A DNA stretch of 28,042 bases from IMG/VR virus record IMGVR_UViG_3300034073_002051, positions 1-28,042 of that record; one strand, given 5' to 3'. Of the stretch, positions 1 to 10,000 are shown piece after piece; the first letter of the stretch is position 1; every line of letters starts with the position of its first letter. The stretch is from a virus. The notes beneath the pieces were generated by a model that was given only the letters and a program-made list of their open reading frames with translations, was not told the origin of the DNA and searched no databases. Position numbers and translations under genes: made by a program.

Positions 1-3000
1 CCATGCTGAAGGAGTCCTTGACGATGTTTCCAGCAGTGAATAGAGCCGAGATCGGTACGGCACTCCCAAAGATCACTGCCGGAACAAGTGCAAACTTTCC
101 ATTCTTCTGAATGAAGTCGAGCAGATTAGCAGCAGCCACTTCTGATGCCCAATCCCTGAGGTTGACGCGATCAGCAATCACCCCATCAAAATAGTAGTTT
201 CTGTTCTTGCACCATTGATCCGCAGCGGCAAAGCTGTCCGTATCGACCTGTTGGCGGCTGATGTAAGCACCAGTACCAAAGCGATTGTTTGTCAGTAGAT
301 CGAAAAGAATGTCTGGGAATAGGTTGCTTGAACCTGTGGCACCGTTTTCAGACAGAAGTTCAACCTCGCGCCCTTTGAGCACATAGGCCGAAAACTGGCT
401 CAACTGACTCCATTCAAGAGTGGAGCGCATTGAGAGCCCAACAAGAGCGATATTGTCATAGTTTGGTGTTGATGCATTGGCAACGGCTTCGCTGACATAA
501 ACAATTTCGTGTTCAGGCCCATTCTGAGCGCTTGTAGTTATCTCGTCATAGTTGAAAGCCTCTGCCAGCCTGCCCCAAGCATCCGCGTAATTAGTCTCGT
601 CCTGATGTCCGATACCTATGTCTTGGGATCTTTTTGTAGTATTTAATTCAAATACGCTCTTGCTGCGAGAAACAGAGTACCCGTTGAATCTGATTGTTAC
701 CGAGCCGCCCTCCACTGTTCCAGCGGTTAGCCCTGTCGTTAAAGAAACGATAGAATCAGAACCCTTTGTGTTATCGAGAACGTAAAGCGTTCCCGACGCA
801 TTTCCGCTCCTGATCTCCCAGCCCGTCAGCGGCTCAAACCTAATCTGCCATTGAGCAACGGATGGCATCTCAAAGCGAACCGTGTTAAATACAGGTTGCT
901 GTGTTGAGCTTTTCACCCCTATAACTGGTGACATCGCAACATAGTCGCTGCTGCTGTTAGCCTGCTTCACGCTAATCCTGAAGAAGCTGTAGCGATCCTC
1001 AGCAGTTGTCACTACGCCACTGCTGTAGTTCTCTGTCTTTAGCGTGTCTCCTCTTGCGATAATGTCTCCTTTCTTGGACTTTCCAGCCAGGTCGTTGACT
1101 TCGTTGTAGCTCAGTGTGTCTTTGAAATTACAAAGACCTGTGATTCTGATCCCAAGTTGGCTTTTGATCCCAACCTCGATGTATCGGCATTCACGGGTTG
1201 TCGTGACCTCCCCTAATGCAATACGGAAAAGATGTGGACTCTCCGTAGCAACACGTCTGTCCTTCTTGTATTCATCAGCATCTTCGACCAATCTTGAATA
1301 GTCAACCACATTTCCTGTGCCTGGTCTGATGACAGAGAACTTGGCCTCAACACTGCGACCATTGCCCACGGGATCATTTTCCGCGTTGCTGATAAATGGG
1401 TCTTTTGTCCTGTCAATGCAAACTGCAATTGTTGAGCCTATCTTGTAAAGCTCTCCAACTACAATCGCGTCATCCCACGTCTTCTGTCTTGCTGCAATGG
1501 AAAGTGCAGCGTCTGTAGCTTTCTCCTTTCTCTCCTTTGTCTTGCTTACCTTCTTCGTCTCTGACTGGTTGGCGCCCCTAATTCTGACGCCAAACTCAGA
1601 AGTCTCAGTGGTGACAACTGTTGTCTTGACTTCGCCATCTTTTGTCTTCGATAAAGTGTAAGTTGTATTGGTAAAGCCAAAGCTATTTGTGCTTGTACTA
1701 GAGTTCAGGCTAAACTCGGCATCTTTCGCTTCTGTTTTGGCATCACTAACAAGCTTGTCTTCGCGGTCAACCCTGAAATCAACCTCAAACTCAAACTCTA
1801 TTTCTTGATTATCCTCGTCATTGCTATCACTTGTCGTTAGCTTTACTTTGTAGATTACTCGATATTGCCCTTCGCTTGTATTTGAAAGAATTTGATTTGT
1901 TGCTCTTGTCGTGTTTAACGTCAGGCTTGCTGTGACCGTGTTGCCGTTGTTGGCGCCTGATACATTGACATTTGCCCAGCTTTCTACTTCCGAATCAGAG
2001 ATGGCGCTTCCAGTGAAAACACCGGACCCGCTAAGCTTCAAACTGCGCACCCAGATAAATGGGTTCTCCTTTACTTTTACCTCTTTGTTCCATCCGCCAT
2101 TCTTTGTTCCGTCTTCATTGAATGTGGTATTTGCGTCTGATGAGCGATCAAGGATGTAGGTGAACTCGGCACCTACTGATCCAAATGAACCAGCAATAAC
2201 ACCGCTACGAGTTGAGAAGTAAGCCGAATACTTCTTCCTTGCTGCTCTGGCAATTGCATCCTTGTCAATCTTGACCTTTGCATCGCCTTTCTTGCCCTCG
2301 GGCACAAGTTGAGGAGTAATTGTTGGCCTGATCTGGGGGTTCATCCGATAGACCAGATTGTTCCCCATCAGGGTGTAGACGCCAAATGTCGTCTGCGATG
2401 TGGGCTTGGAGACGCTACAGAAGTCGCTGCCGCTTCTCACCCGATACACATTTCCTGATTCCCATGCACCGGGATCTTTCTCGCCAGGCTTTCCTGCAAC
2501 ACGATCAGTCCTTTCAATCCTGCCTCCGTTTTTGCGGAAGTAGATCGAGAAGCGGGCATAGTCAACAGCAGCGCCAGTCAGCTCATAGGCCCCCAGCCCG
2601 TTGTTCCCCAGTGCAAAGCCCAGCAAGTCCAGTTCGCCAATCCTTCCTTCTCCGAGCATGAAGACGCCTCGGAAGAACTGGCCCGCCTTGAAGCTGTGCA
2701 TGTCAGACCACAGCAGTGGCATCGTGACCCGCACGCCGCCAAACTGGGCGCTCTTGTTGGCGTAGACAACGGGGATGACCTCGCCAAGGGTGGCCGTCTC
2801 CTGCACGCTGTCGAAGCCCGCAACCGGCGCGAAGCGGCTCTGGCTGGTGACGTTCTGGCCGTCCCTGGTGCGCTGCTTCAGGCGTGCTGGCCTTGTGTTC
2901 TGGCTCTGCGGTTTGAAGAACGACGCGGCAATGGTCAGGCCAACGCTGATCAGTGTTGACGCAATCGAGATGAAGATCAGTGTCTCAATGCCCGCCTGAG

Positions 3001-3124
3001 GCTTGCCTGGTTCGATGCGAACCCTGGATTCAACTTCTGCCTTGAACCAGCGATACTCTTCCTCTGTCAGGCCCAGCATCTGAGCCAAATAAAGATCGGC
3101 TGGAAGAAGCGGAATCTTTTTCAC
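1..3124 (-). CDS. Tail tip / host-specificity protein, lambda gpJ-like (partial, C-terminus beyond left edge)
   Basis: An open frame of 1041 codons runs unbroken from a GTG at 3122-3124 to the left edge. The start overlaps the stop of the upstream NlpC/P60-like gene as GTGA, which supports this start. The protein begins MKKIPLLPADLYLAQMLGL. One hydrophobic segment lies at about residues 46-66 (ETLIFISIASTLISVGLTI), followed by a basic linker and then beta-rich sequence with 'GEVIPVVYANKSAQFGGV' near residue 120. Near the edge is 'NGKFALVPAVIFG', typical of the gpJ/tail-hub core. Such proteins form the distal tail hub, contact the receptor, and may carry fibre domains further on. Position downstream of tape measure, L-like and K-like genes matches the lambdoid order. 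The hydrophobic segment resembles that of lambda gpI, so a gpI-gpJ fusion is possible. Codon use changes sharply along the gene (see findings). Role is confident; receptor specificity unknown. Confidence 0.8.
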   Translation of the reverse strand, partial: MKKIPLLPADLYLAQMLGLTEEEYRWFKAEVESRVRIEPGKPQAGIETLIFISIASTLISVGLTIAASFFKPQSQNTRPARLKQRTRDGQNVTSQSRFAPVAGFDSVQETATLGEVIPVVYANKSAQFGGVRVTMPLLWSDMHSFKAGQFFRGVFMLGEGRIGELDLLGFALGNNGLGAYELTGAAVDYARFSIYFRKNGGRIERTDRVAGKPGEKDPGAWESGNVYRVRSGSDFCSVSKPTSQTTFGVYTLMGNNLVYRMNPQIRPTITPQLVPEGKKGDAKVKIDKDAIARAARKKYSAYFSTRSGVIAGSFGSVGAEFTYILDRSSDANTTFNEDGTKNGGWNKEVKVKENPFIWVRSLKLSGSGVFTGSAISDSEVESWANVNVSGANNGNTVTASLTLNTTRATNQILSNTSEGQYRVIYKVKLTTSDSNDEDNQEIEFEFEVDFRVDREDKLVSDAKTEAKDAEFSLNSSTSTNSFGFTNTTYTLSKTKDGEVKTTVVTTETSEFGVRIRGANQSETKKVSKTKERKEKATDAALSIAARQKTWDDAIVVGELYKIGSTIAVCIDRTKDPFISNAENDPVGNGRSVEAKFSVIRPGTGNVVDYSRLVEDADEYKKDRRVATESPHLFRIALGEVTTTRECRYIEVGIKSQLGIRITGLCNFKDTLSYNEVNDLAGKSKKGDIIARGDTLKTENYSSGVVTTAEDRYSFFRISVKQANSSSDYVAMSPVIGVKSSTQQPVFNTVRFEMPSVAQWQIRFEPLTGWEIRSGNASGTLYVLDNTKGSDSIVSLTTGLTAGTVEGGSVTIRFNGYSVSRSKSVFELNTTKRSQDIGIGHQDETNYADAWGRLAEAFNYDEITTSAQNGPEHEIVYVSEAVANASTPNYDNIALVGLSMRSTLEWSQLSQFSAYVLKGREVELLSENGATGSSNLFPDILFDLLTNNRFGTGAYISRQQVDTDSFAAADQWCKNRNYYFDGVIADRVNLRDWASEVAAANLLDFIQKNGKFALVPAVIFGSAVPISALFTAGNIVKDSFSM

Positions 3125-3519
3125 AAGAGCACCCTGTAGAGCTTCAGGCTGGCGAGGACATCAACCGGAACTGGCAGCACCCCTTTTCTGTGGTGTGGAA
3201 TCAACAAGAAAAGGCGGCCATTGTCATGATCTGGTACGACAATACCAACTCCATATCCAATGGACTCATCCAGAAAGAGGGTCACGCAATAAGGCTCAGC
3301 CTTTTCGATTTGCTGTGTATGTGCCGCAAATATCTCTGCGATCTGCTCTGCATTCTTTTGCTCTGCCAGTGCATAAATCCGCTCTGGCGCAACAGGAAAC
3401 GTTAGGCCCTGGCTTTCCAGTACCAGCTTTGTGATCTGCACGCAACAGGCTGCCCTCCCTTCCCTTGGATCGGCACCAACCTCATGCGGTAGCCCCACCC
3501 AGGCCTTCCAGTCATCCAT
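3121..3519 (-). CDS. NlpC/P60-like tail assembly protein (lambda gpK C-terminal domain-like), possibly catalytically degenerate
   Basis: 132 residues if started at the ATG at 3517-3519 (MDDWKAWVGLPHEVG), one base after the stop of the L-like gene. A TTG start at 3561 would add 14 residues and a 41-bp overlap, which is less likely. The N-terminal half has the layout of NlpC/P60 enzymes: 'WVGLPHEVGADPREG' and then a cysteine at the start of a helix (RAACCVQITKLVL). The C-terminal half has a beta segment (GVGIVVPD) and 'LLIPHHRKGV'. In active members a histidine precedes the GVGI-type strand; here that place holds tyrosine/glycine (IGYGVGIV), so hydrolase activity is doubtful. In lambda-type phages the K protein joins the tail tip and helps DNA entry. 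The family call rests on this pattern and on gene order between the L- and J-like genes. Confidence 0.6.
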   Translation of the reverse strand: MDDWKAWVGLPHEVGADPREGRAACCVQITKLVLESQGLTFPVAPERIYALAEQKNAEQIAEIFAAHTQQIEKAEPYCVTLFLDESIGYGVGIVVPDHDNGRLFLLIPHHRKGVLPVPVDVLASLKLYRVLL

Positions 3520-3520
3520 A

Positions 3521-4003
3521 TCAAGACGCGAAAACGGTGCCAGATGAAGGGATGGATCCAACGAGGTATGAACTCAGCACTCGCTTGGGAATCTGTGATC
3601 TTGTTGCATCCAATGGACTTGACAGGGTGATTGATACTTTTTCGTAGTCCTGTGTTCCGTTGACGCAACTCCATATCTCAGTCGCCAAAAGCTGTCCTTC
3701 CGAAAATGCACCGCTTTCGCTTTGTGTCAATGCAACGGTTGAGACGCGAACCAGTCGGTAGTTGATCACCATCTGCGAAACAATCCCAACGGTGATGTCA
3801 TTGGGAACTGTGACCAGTGATGCCCTAGGCGCGTCCCCTCCTCTGTTGCTCACCGTGCCGCTGATGATGAATGGTGCATAGCTGTAGTTGTTTCCTCCCC
3901 AGTTGCGAGTTTCACCGACAAAGAAGTTCTGATACCTTGAATTGGCAATCAGTGTTCCTGCCTTGTCTTCAAACTGAATGTAATTCGCAATTGCAATGTT
4001 CAT
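3521..4003 (-). CDS. Minor tail protein, lambda gpL / DUF1833-like
   Basis: 160 residues from an ATG at 4001-4003 that overlaps the tape measure stop as ATGA. The C-terminal half contains 'SITLSSPLDATRSQIPKRVL', the hallmark of the gpL/DUF1833 group, where a 'LSSPLD...iPkr' segment precedes the terminal region. The N-terminal half is beta-rich. In lambda, gpL sits at the tail tip between the tube and the hub and carries C-terminal cysteines that hold an iron-sulphur cluster. Here the only cysteine is in 'EIWSCVNG', so a cluster of that type is unlikely. It is the first gene after the tape measure and precedes the NlpC-like and hub genes, as expected. Confidence 0.7.
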   Translation of the reverse strand: MNIAIANYIQFEDKAGTLIANSRYQNFFVGETRNWGGNNYSYAPFIISGTVSNRGGDAPRASLVTVPNDITVGIVSQMVINYRLVRVSTVALTQSESGAFSEGQLLATEIWSCVNGTQDYEKVSITLSSPLDATRSQIPKRVLSSYLVGSIPSSGTVFAS

Positions 4004-7000
4004 CAGAGTCCGAGTCTCCGGCGTGTTTTCACCGAACCTTGCATCGACTGAAAGGCCAGCGCCTTGCCGCGTTCGGCTGCCTCTCTCGTAGCAACGCGCA
4101 ACTGCTCAGTCGTGACATATTCCACGCCGTTAATAACCCTGGATTCATAGCGAACATCAATTGGCTTATTACTGAAGTCAGCGAAGCCCATATCATTCTT
4201 CTGCTGCATGGCAGCACGGGTTGCTTCCAGTTGAGCCCTTGTCTTCTTGAACAGGCTATTGGTGTCGTTGCTTGACATCACCTGTCCAGCGCCATCGGGC
4301 ATGAACAGCTCTGGGCCGCGCTCACCGACGATGTAGGGCTGGCGGGCATTCACCGGGCCGCCATTGGCCCTGAACAGGCCGAACAGGGAGCCACCAGGGG
4401 TGAACATCCCCGTGATGCCACCCACGGCACCAAAGATCCCCGCCAGGCCCATGAGGGTGTTGTAGGTGCCGCCTTCCTGCATCTGGTTGGCCCCGGCAAT
4501 GCCCATGGCAATGGAGCCCAGTGCGCCCACGGCAGCACCCATGGCCGTACCCAGGCCAGAGAAGGCGCCAGGGACCGGCTTGGCAGCATCCCCGGCCTTC
4601 TTGATGTCCGCTGCTGCGCTGGTGTTCGCAGCGGCGAGGAAGGCCTGGGAATCGGCCACGACCTCCGAACCAGGGGCTGCTGCTGCCGGAGGAATCGCCG
4701 GAGTGGTTGCTGTGCCAGGCACCGTGCCCGATGCAGACTGGGTTGCGGTTGCCAGGGTCTGACCAAGAACGGACAGGCCCTGTGCAGCCTGCTGGGCCTC
4801 GATGCCCAAGGTGTTCACCTGTTGGCCTGCCTGCTGCCAGGGCACCTGCTCCAATGCGATAGGCCCCTGACCTTCGCCTGCAGGCAGCGGGAACGCCTGA
4901 GGCGGCATGGCTCCATCCACCTGCGATGAGGTCTGACCAGCAACCGGGAGCCGGTTTGTCGTCGGTCCCATCGCTTGCGCTGGAGGCAGCACTGGAGCAG
5001 GAGGAGGTGTAACCATACCTGGCTTCACTGCAAGGCTCTGCTTGATTGCCTCCAGCGGGTTCTGTATTTGCCCAAGGGCATTGCGTAACTCGTAATGAAG
5101 ATGCGTGTTCTGTCCGTCATCGGTCACGGTGGCTATGCGCTGGCCAGCAGCGATGGGTTGACCGACACGCATTCCGCTCATCGGATTGACATGCCCATAA
5201 GTTCCTTCCGTCCCATCGTCGTATTTCACGACAACGGCACCACCCACTTCCCCAAATCCTGAGGAGTAGAAATCCTTGATGGTTCCAGCTCGCCTGGAGT
5301 GAATCGGATCACCAGGATCAAGGCCTAGGTCTTGACCGTTGTGATTGCGACCTCGCCAAGCACTCCAGCCAACACCTTCATTGATGTTGGGTCCACCTTT
5401 GGTTCCAGGCAGCATGTTGGCGACACCACCCACGGTGTTCGCAACGCCACCGGCTTGGCCTGCACCGGGGCCAACCTGCTGCGGACCCGCAGGGGGCTGC
5501 CATGCCTTGTTGAACACCCGTTCAATGGCAGCATTGAAGTCACGATGGAAGTTCTGGATCTCCGTGAGCGTGTTCTGCTCAATAGTGAGCCCCTTGGCAA
5601 TTTCTTGCTTGACTGCCTCACTGCCACTCCTGAAGATCTCTTCAGGTTTTTCGGGTGGCTTGAATCCGTCACCCATCAGTGCGCGAATCCCTGCGAACAG
5701 GTTGCGCTCCATGGGCTTCAGCACAAATTCATCAATGATGCTGGTCATGATCCGGTCACTGAGCTGACCGGCTGCATCGCTGATGGCCTCATCAATCCCG
5801 CCTTCCCTGAGGCCACGGGCAAAGGCGCTGGCGACTGACCGCCGGAATTCGCTCAGGCCTGCCGTCGCCTCACCCAGGACAGTGCCGATGCCATCCAGGC
5901 TGTCGAGAAACTCATTCCACCAGCGAATCGTGTCCAGCTCTGCCAGCTCACGTTGCTTGGCAATGTTTTCTGCAGTGGCCTGAGCTACGCGGCGAGTGCT
6001 TGCCTCTGCAATATCAAACTGCCTATTGGCTTCCGATGTTGATGCGGCTAGATCCCGTTCTGCTGCCTCCAGCGATTCAAATCCACCGATCAAGTTGGTG
6101 ACGCTTGCTTGAATCCCATTTGGATCCGCCTGTGCAGTGCCACCCGATGCAGCCGGAACACCGCGCCTTGCAAGTTCAGCATTGATTTGGTCGCGTGCAG
6201 CGATCTTTTGTTGATCCACGCGGCCTGCGGCCTGATCAGACCTGATGCCTTCTTGCAGTTGCAATTGCAAGATGGCCAACTGTGCCGCCAGTTGCGCCCT
6301 TTGGGTTGCCAGGGCAATACGTGCTTTCTGCTGCTCAAGATTGAAGATCTCGCGCTCTACCTTTAGGCGTTGCTCATCAAGCCGCAGAGTGAGCAGAGCG
6401 GATTCTTCCTGACGATCCGCCATCTCTTGCATGAGGCGTCGGCGTTCTTGGCCGATGCTCATCACGTCCTGATCAGCGGTTTGCCCATAGGCAGCCATGC
6501 GGGTGAAGAACCCATCGCTATCACGATCCCTGAAAGCTTGAATCCTGCTATCTGCAATCTGCTGATCGAGATCAATGCCCTCTTGAATGACCTGATTTTC
6601 TCGCTCAAGAAGGTCAACATACTTCTCTGCCAGCGAGATGCGCTCCTGCATTGTTTCAATGCCTCTGTCTGCCTGAGCATCAAGATTGGAGAACTCCTGC
6701 TCGGCAGCCTTGAGCTGAGCATTGATCACATTTGTCTGTTCTTCGATGAACAAACGTTGCTGTTCAGACAGTGAGTTCTCCCTGGCAAGCTGACCCTCAA
6801 TGTCGAGAATCCGTGCTCTAACCCCGGCGGTTTGTAAGTTGACTTGATAGAGCTTATCCGCATTGGCAATGAGCTTGTCATAGCTTGCTACCTGTGCATC
6901 CAGGGAGTTGGATGTTCTGAGGGCTTCATCTGCCAGTCTTTGTGTGATTGTAGAAAGACGCTGACCTTCAGGGCTTGTATCTGCCTTTCTGAACTGTGCT

Positions 7001-10000
7001 GTGTAGCTGAGCTGCACATAACGTTCACGCTCCTGCGCAGCCTGTGCCCTGAGCTGAGCCTGTGTGCCACGCAGCTCTGCTTGACGCATCTCCCGCTCAA
7101 TGGCAAAGCGCTGGCGGTCATTGGTGAGCAGAGAGCGTTGCTGCCTGATTTCAGCCTGACGGTTGCGAGCCTGGAGTGCGCTCAGATCCTTTTCAGCCTT
7201 GATCGCGTCCCCTTCAAAGCCAAGCTGCCTGCTGAGGCTTGCCCGGTTCTGCAGCCGTTGCTCTGATACCTGAGATCGCTTCTGAGCCAGCTCAATGTTG
7301 GCTTCCAGCAAGCGCCGCTCACCTTCCAGCACCTCAAGGCGCACCTGGCCGGAGACTTGAGCAGCAGCGGCAACGGCCTGCTCTGCCTTGGCCCGATCCT
7401 CCAGCAGCCTGATGTTCTGCTGCTCTGTGGACATGCTGAGCAGTTCACGCTCAAAGGTGAGAGCGCCAACCTTTCTGACGCCAGCATCAAACTCTTGACG
7501 GTTGCCTGTTGAGCGCAGATCAAGCTGGAAGATTCGCTCTTGTGTTGCTTTAATCTCCTGGTCAATGTTGCCAATAGTCAGAGGCAGTGTGTTGCGGACT
7601 TGTTCGTAGATCTTCAGCCTCTGCGTCAAAGAGTCGATGCCCTTCTCAAGTTCTTTTGCAGCTCCTAGATCCTTTCTGAATGCTTCAATATCTGCCTTGC
7701 GTCGTGCAGGAACATTATTCAGGTTTGTGATTTGACCAAGCTCTTTCTGTCCTGCAATGAAATCCTTGATGTCAGTTTCTCCCACGCCCTGCGTCCGCAG
7801 GAGCCTTGTGATCTGTTCTTTGGCGTTGTTTTGGGCTTGCTGCAGAAGACCGCCTGCTGCTGCAATCTGACTTGGGTTGAAGGGTAGGTTTTTGGTTAGA
7901 TTCTCCCTGCGTTGCCTTGTGCTTCTCAGTCTCGCATCAATCTCTTCACGCTTGCTGGTATTGGTTTCCAGCTTCGCCTCGTTAACAAGAGCTGCTTCTT
8001 CGATAGCAAGCTTGGTATCTTCTTCCCTCCACTTTGCGTAGGCCTCGCCATCTTGCTGGAGCGACTTGTAAACCTTGCCAGATTCATCAAGAATCTTTTT
8101 GGTTGTTCCCGCAGACTGCTCTTGGCCGATGTATGCGCCAAGGTTGAGCGAAGCAAAGAACCTGTCACTGCGGCTGAACTTCGCAGCGTTCTCCTGTCCT
8201 TCACCTTTGGTCAGGGCCTCCAGTGTCGTTTCAGCACCTTTCAGCGGATTCAGGTCGCCGCTGAAGGCCTTGAACAGCAAGGTCAGCGCTTCGATGGCCA
8301 GGTAGAGCTTCAGGACCGGGGCCAGCGCAGCAAAGGTGGCCTTGCCCAGGCCCACCATTCCGGCAGCGGCACCCTTGAGCCCCTGGCCCGTCTGCAGCAG
8401 GCCTGCATTGAGGCCTGTGAGGGCACCCTGCATCTGCCCCAGCGGCGCACCGGGTTGCGGGCCTCCCTGCCTGCCAAAAGCGAAGACTGCCGCCAGGGAA
8501 GTCTTCAGGCCATCCACGGCTTGCCGTGCGCCGCTGGCCACCTTGCCCAGGTTGCTCATCCCCTGCGGGGGCTGCGGCGCTTGCGGTGCCGCGACCCAAG
8601 GCGTTGCATAGGTCGGCCCGCCCTGGCGGCCCAGTGCAGTAGCTGCGCCAGCCTTGTCCCCAGATGCCAGTGCCAGGCCTGCAGTGGCAAGCTGCCCCGC
8701 TGCAGTCCGCCAGGACTTGATGCCCAGCGCACCCTTGGCCATGTTGGAGCCCAGCACCAGGGCGCCCACGCTCAGCACCCCTGCCAATGGGATGAGTTGC
8801 TTCAGCAGCGTCACCAGCCCCTGCAGGGCCAGGGTCAACGGCGCAAACAGCGGTTGACCAGCCACTGCACCGAACTGTTCCAGAACAGCACTGAGCTGCT
8901 CTTGCAGGTTGGAGAAACTTCCCGAGAGGGCATTGATGGATCCGCCCTCTGCCTTCAGTTGCTTGATGAACTTGTCAACAAATTCATCACCGGCAATCTG
9001 ACCGGCGCCAACCATCTTGTATAGCTCTTCCGTCGTGACACCAAATGCCCTGGCGGCAATTTGAATTGCACCTGGCATCTGCTCTGCCAACTGCTGCCGC
9101 AGTTCTTCCATCTGCACCGTGCCCTTACCCACGATCTGCGTGAGGGCAGAGGACACCCGGCCCAGTTGCTCACCGCTCAGACCCATGTTCCGGCCCGATG
9201 TGGCCAGCGTGCGGGTGATGTCCGTCTCCTGGCCCTCCAGGCGGGTGCCCTTCAGTGCTGCAGCAAAGGACAGGTAGCTCTGTGCTGTCTGCTGGTAGCT
9301 GGTGCCCAAATCCAGTGACTGCTGACGCAGCTCTTTCAGCACCTCGGTGGAATCGGTGATCCCCCTGGTGTTTCGCAGGTAGGTGCTGATGGATGTATCG
9401 AGTCGATCGAACTCTGCCGTGGTCTGCAGGATGATCCGAGGCAGGGGCAGCAGTGTGGAGTAGAGAATGTTGAATGCGAAGTCAAAGGCAATCAACTGCG
9501 GAATCAGGTTGCCCAGGTCATCTGAGAAGACACCGAATGCATTACGCAGGGTTTCAAATGCTCTTTCTCCATCTGTCGCTGTGTCATTCAGAACCCTGAA
9601 AGCACGATCAGCATTGGCAATCTGCCTATCAATTGCACCCATCGCATCGCGATAGGAGTTTTCATTCAGGAAGCCACCAGCAGGATCAGGCGAAAGACGC
9701 ATATTCGCCTTTGCCTCCTCCAGGTTTCTCCTGAAGTTCATCAGCTCCGTGCGCTGCAGGGTGCGATTCAGCACTTCATCGCCAATCTCCCTGCCACGGA
9801 AGCCACCAAAACCAGATGCCCCTTGAGCGCCGCGAATCTGCTCTTGGAGATAGCTCAGCTCTTGAATATCGCGAGCATTGTTTGCCCTGGCTTTTTCTGC
9901 ATCAGACAGACCTGAGGCTTGAATGGCGCGATTGGCTTCATCTCTGATCCGGCGCGTGGCCTGGATTGAAGATTCTGATTGAATGCCAAGCGCCTCAAAC

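Noticed and set aside
7912-9024. 370-codon plus-strand open frame opposite the tape measure
   Set aside because: Shadow of the tape measure; composition rich in Gln/Cys/Arg/Leu from complemented CTG/CAG codons, with no domain or start signal.
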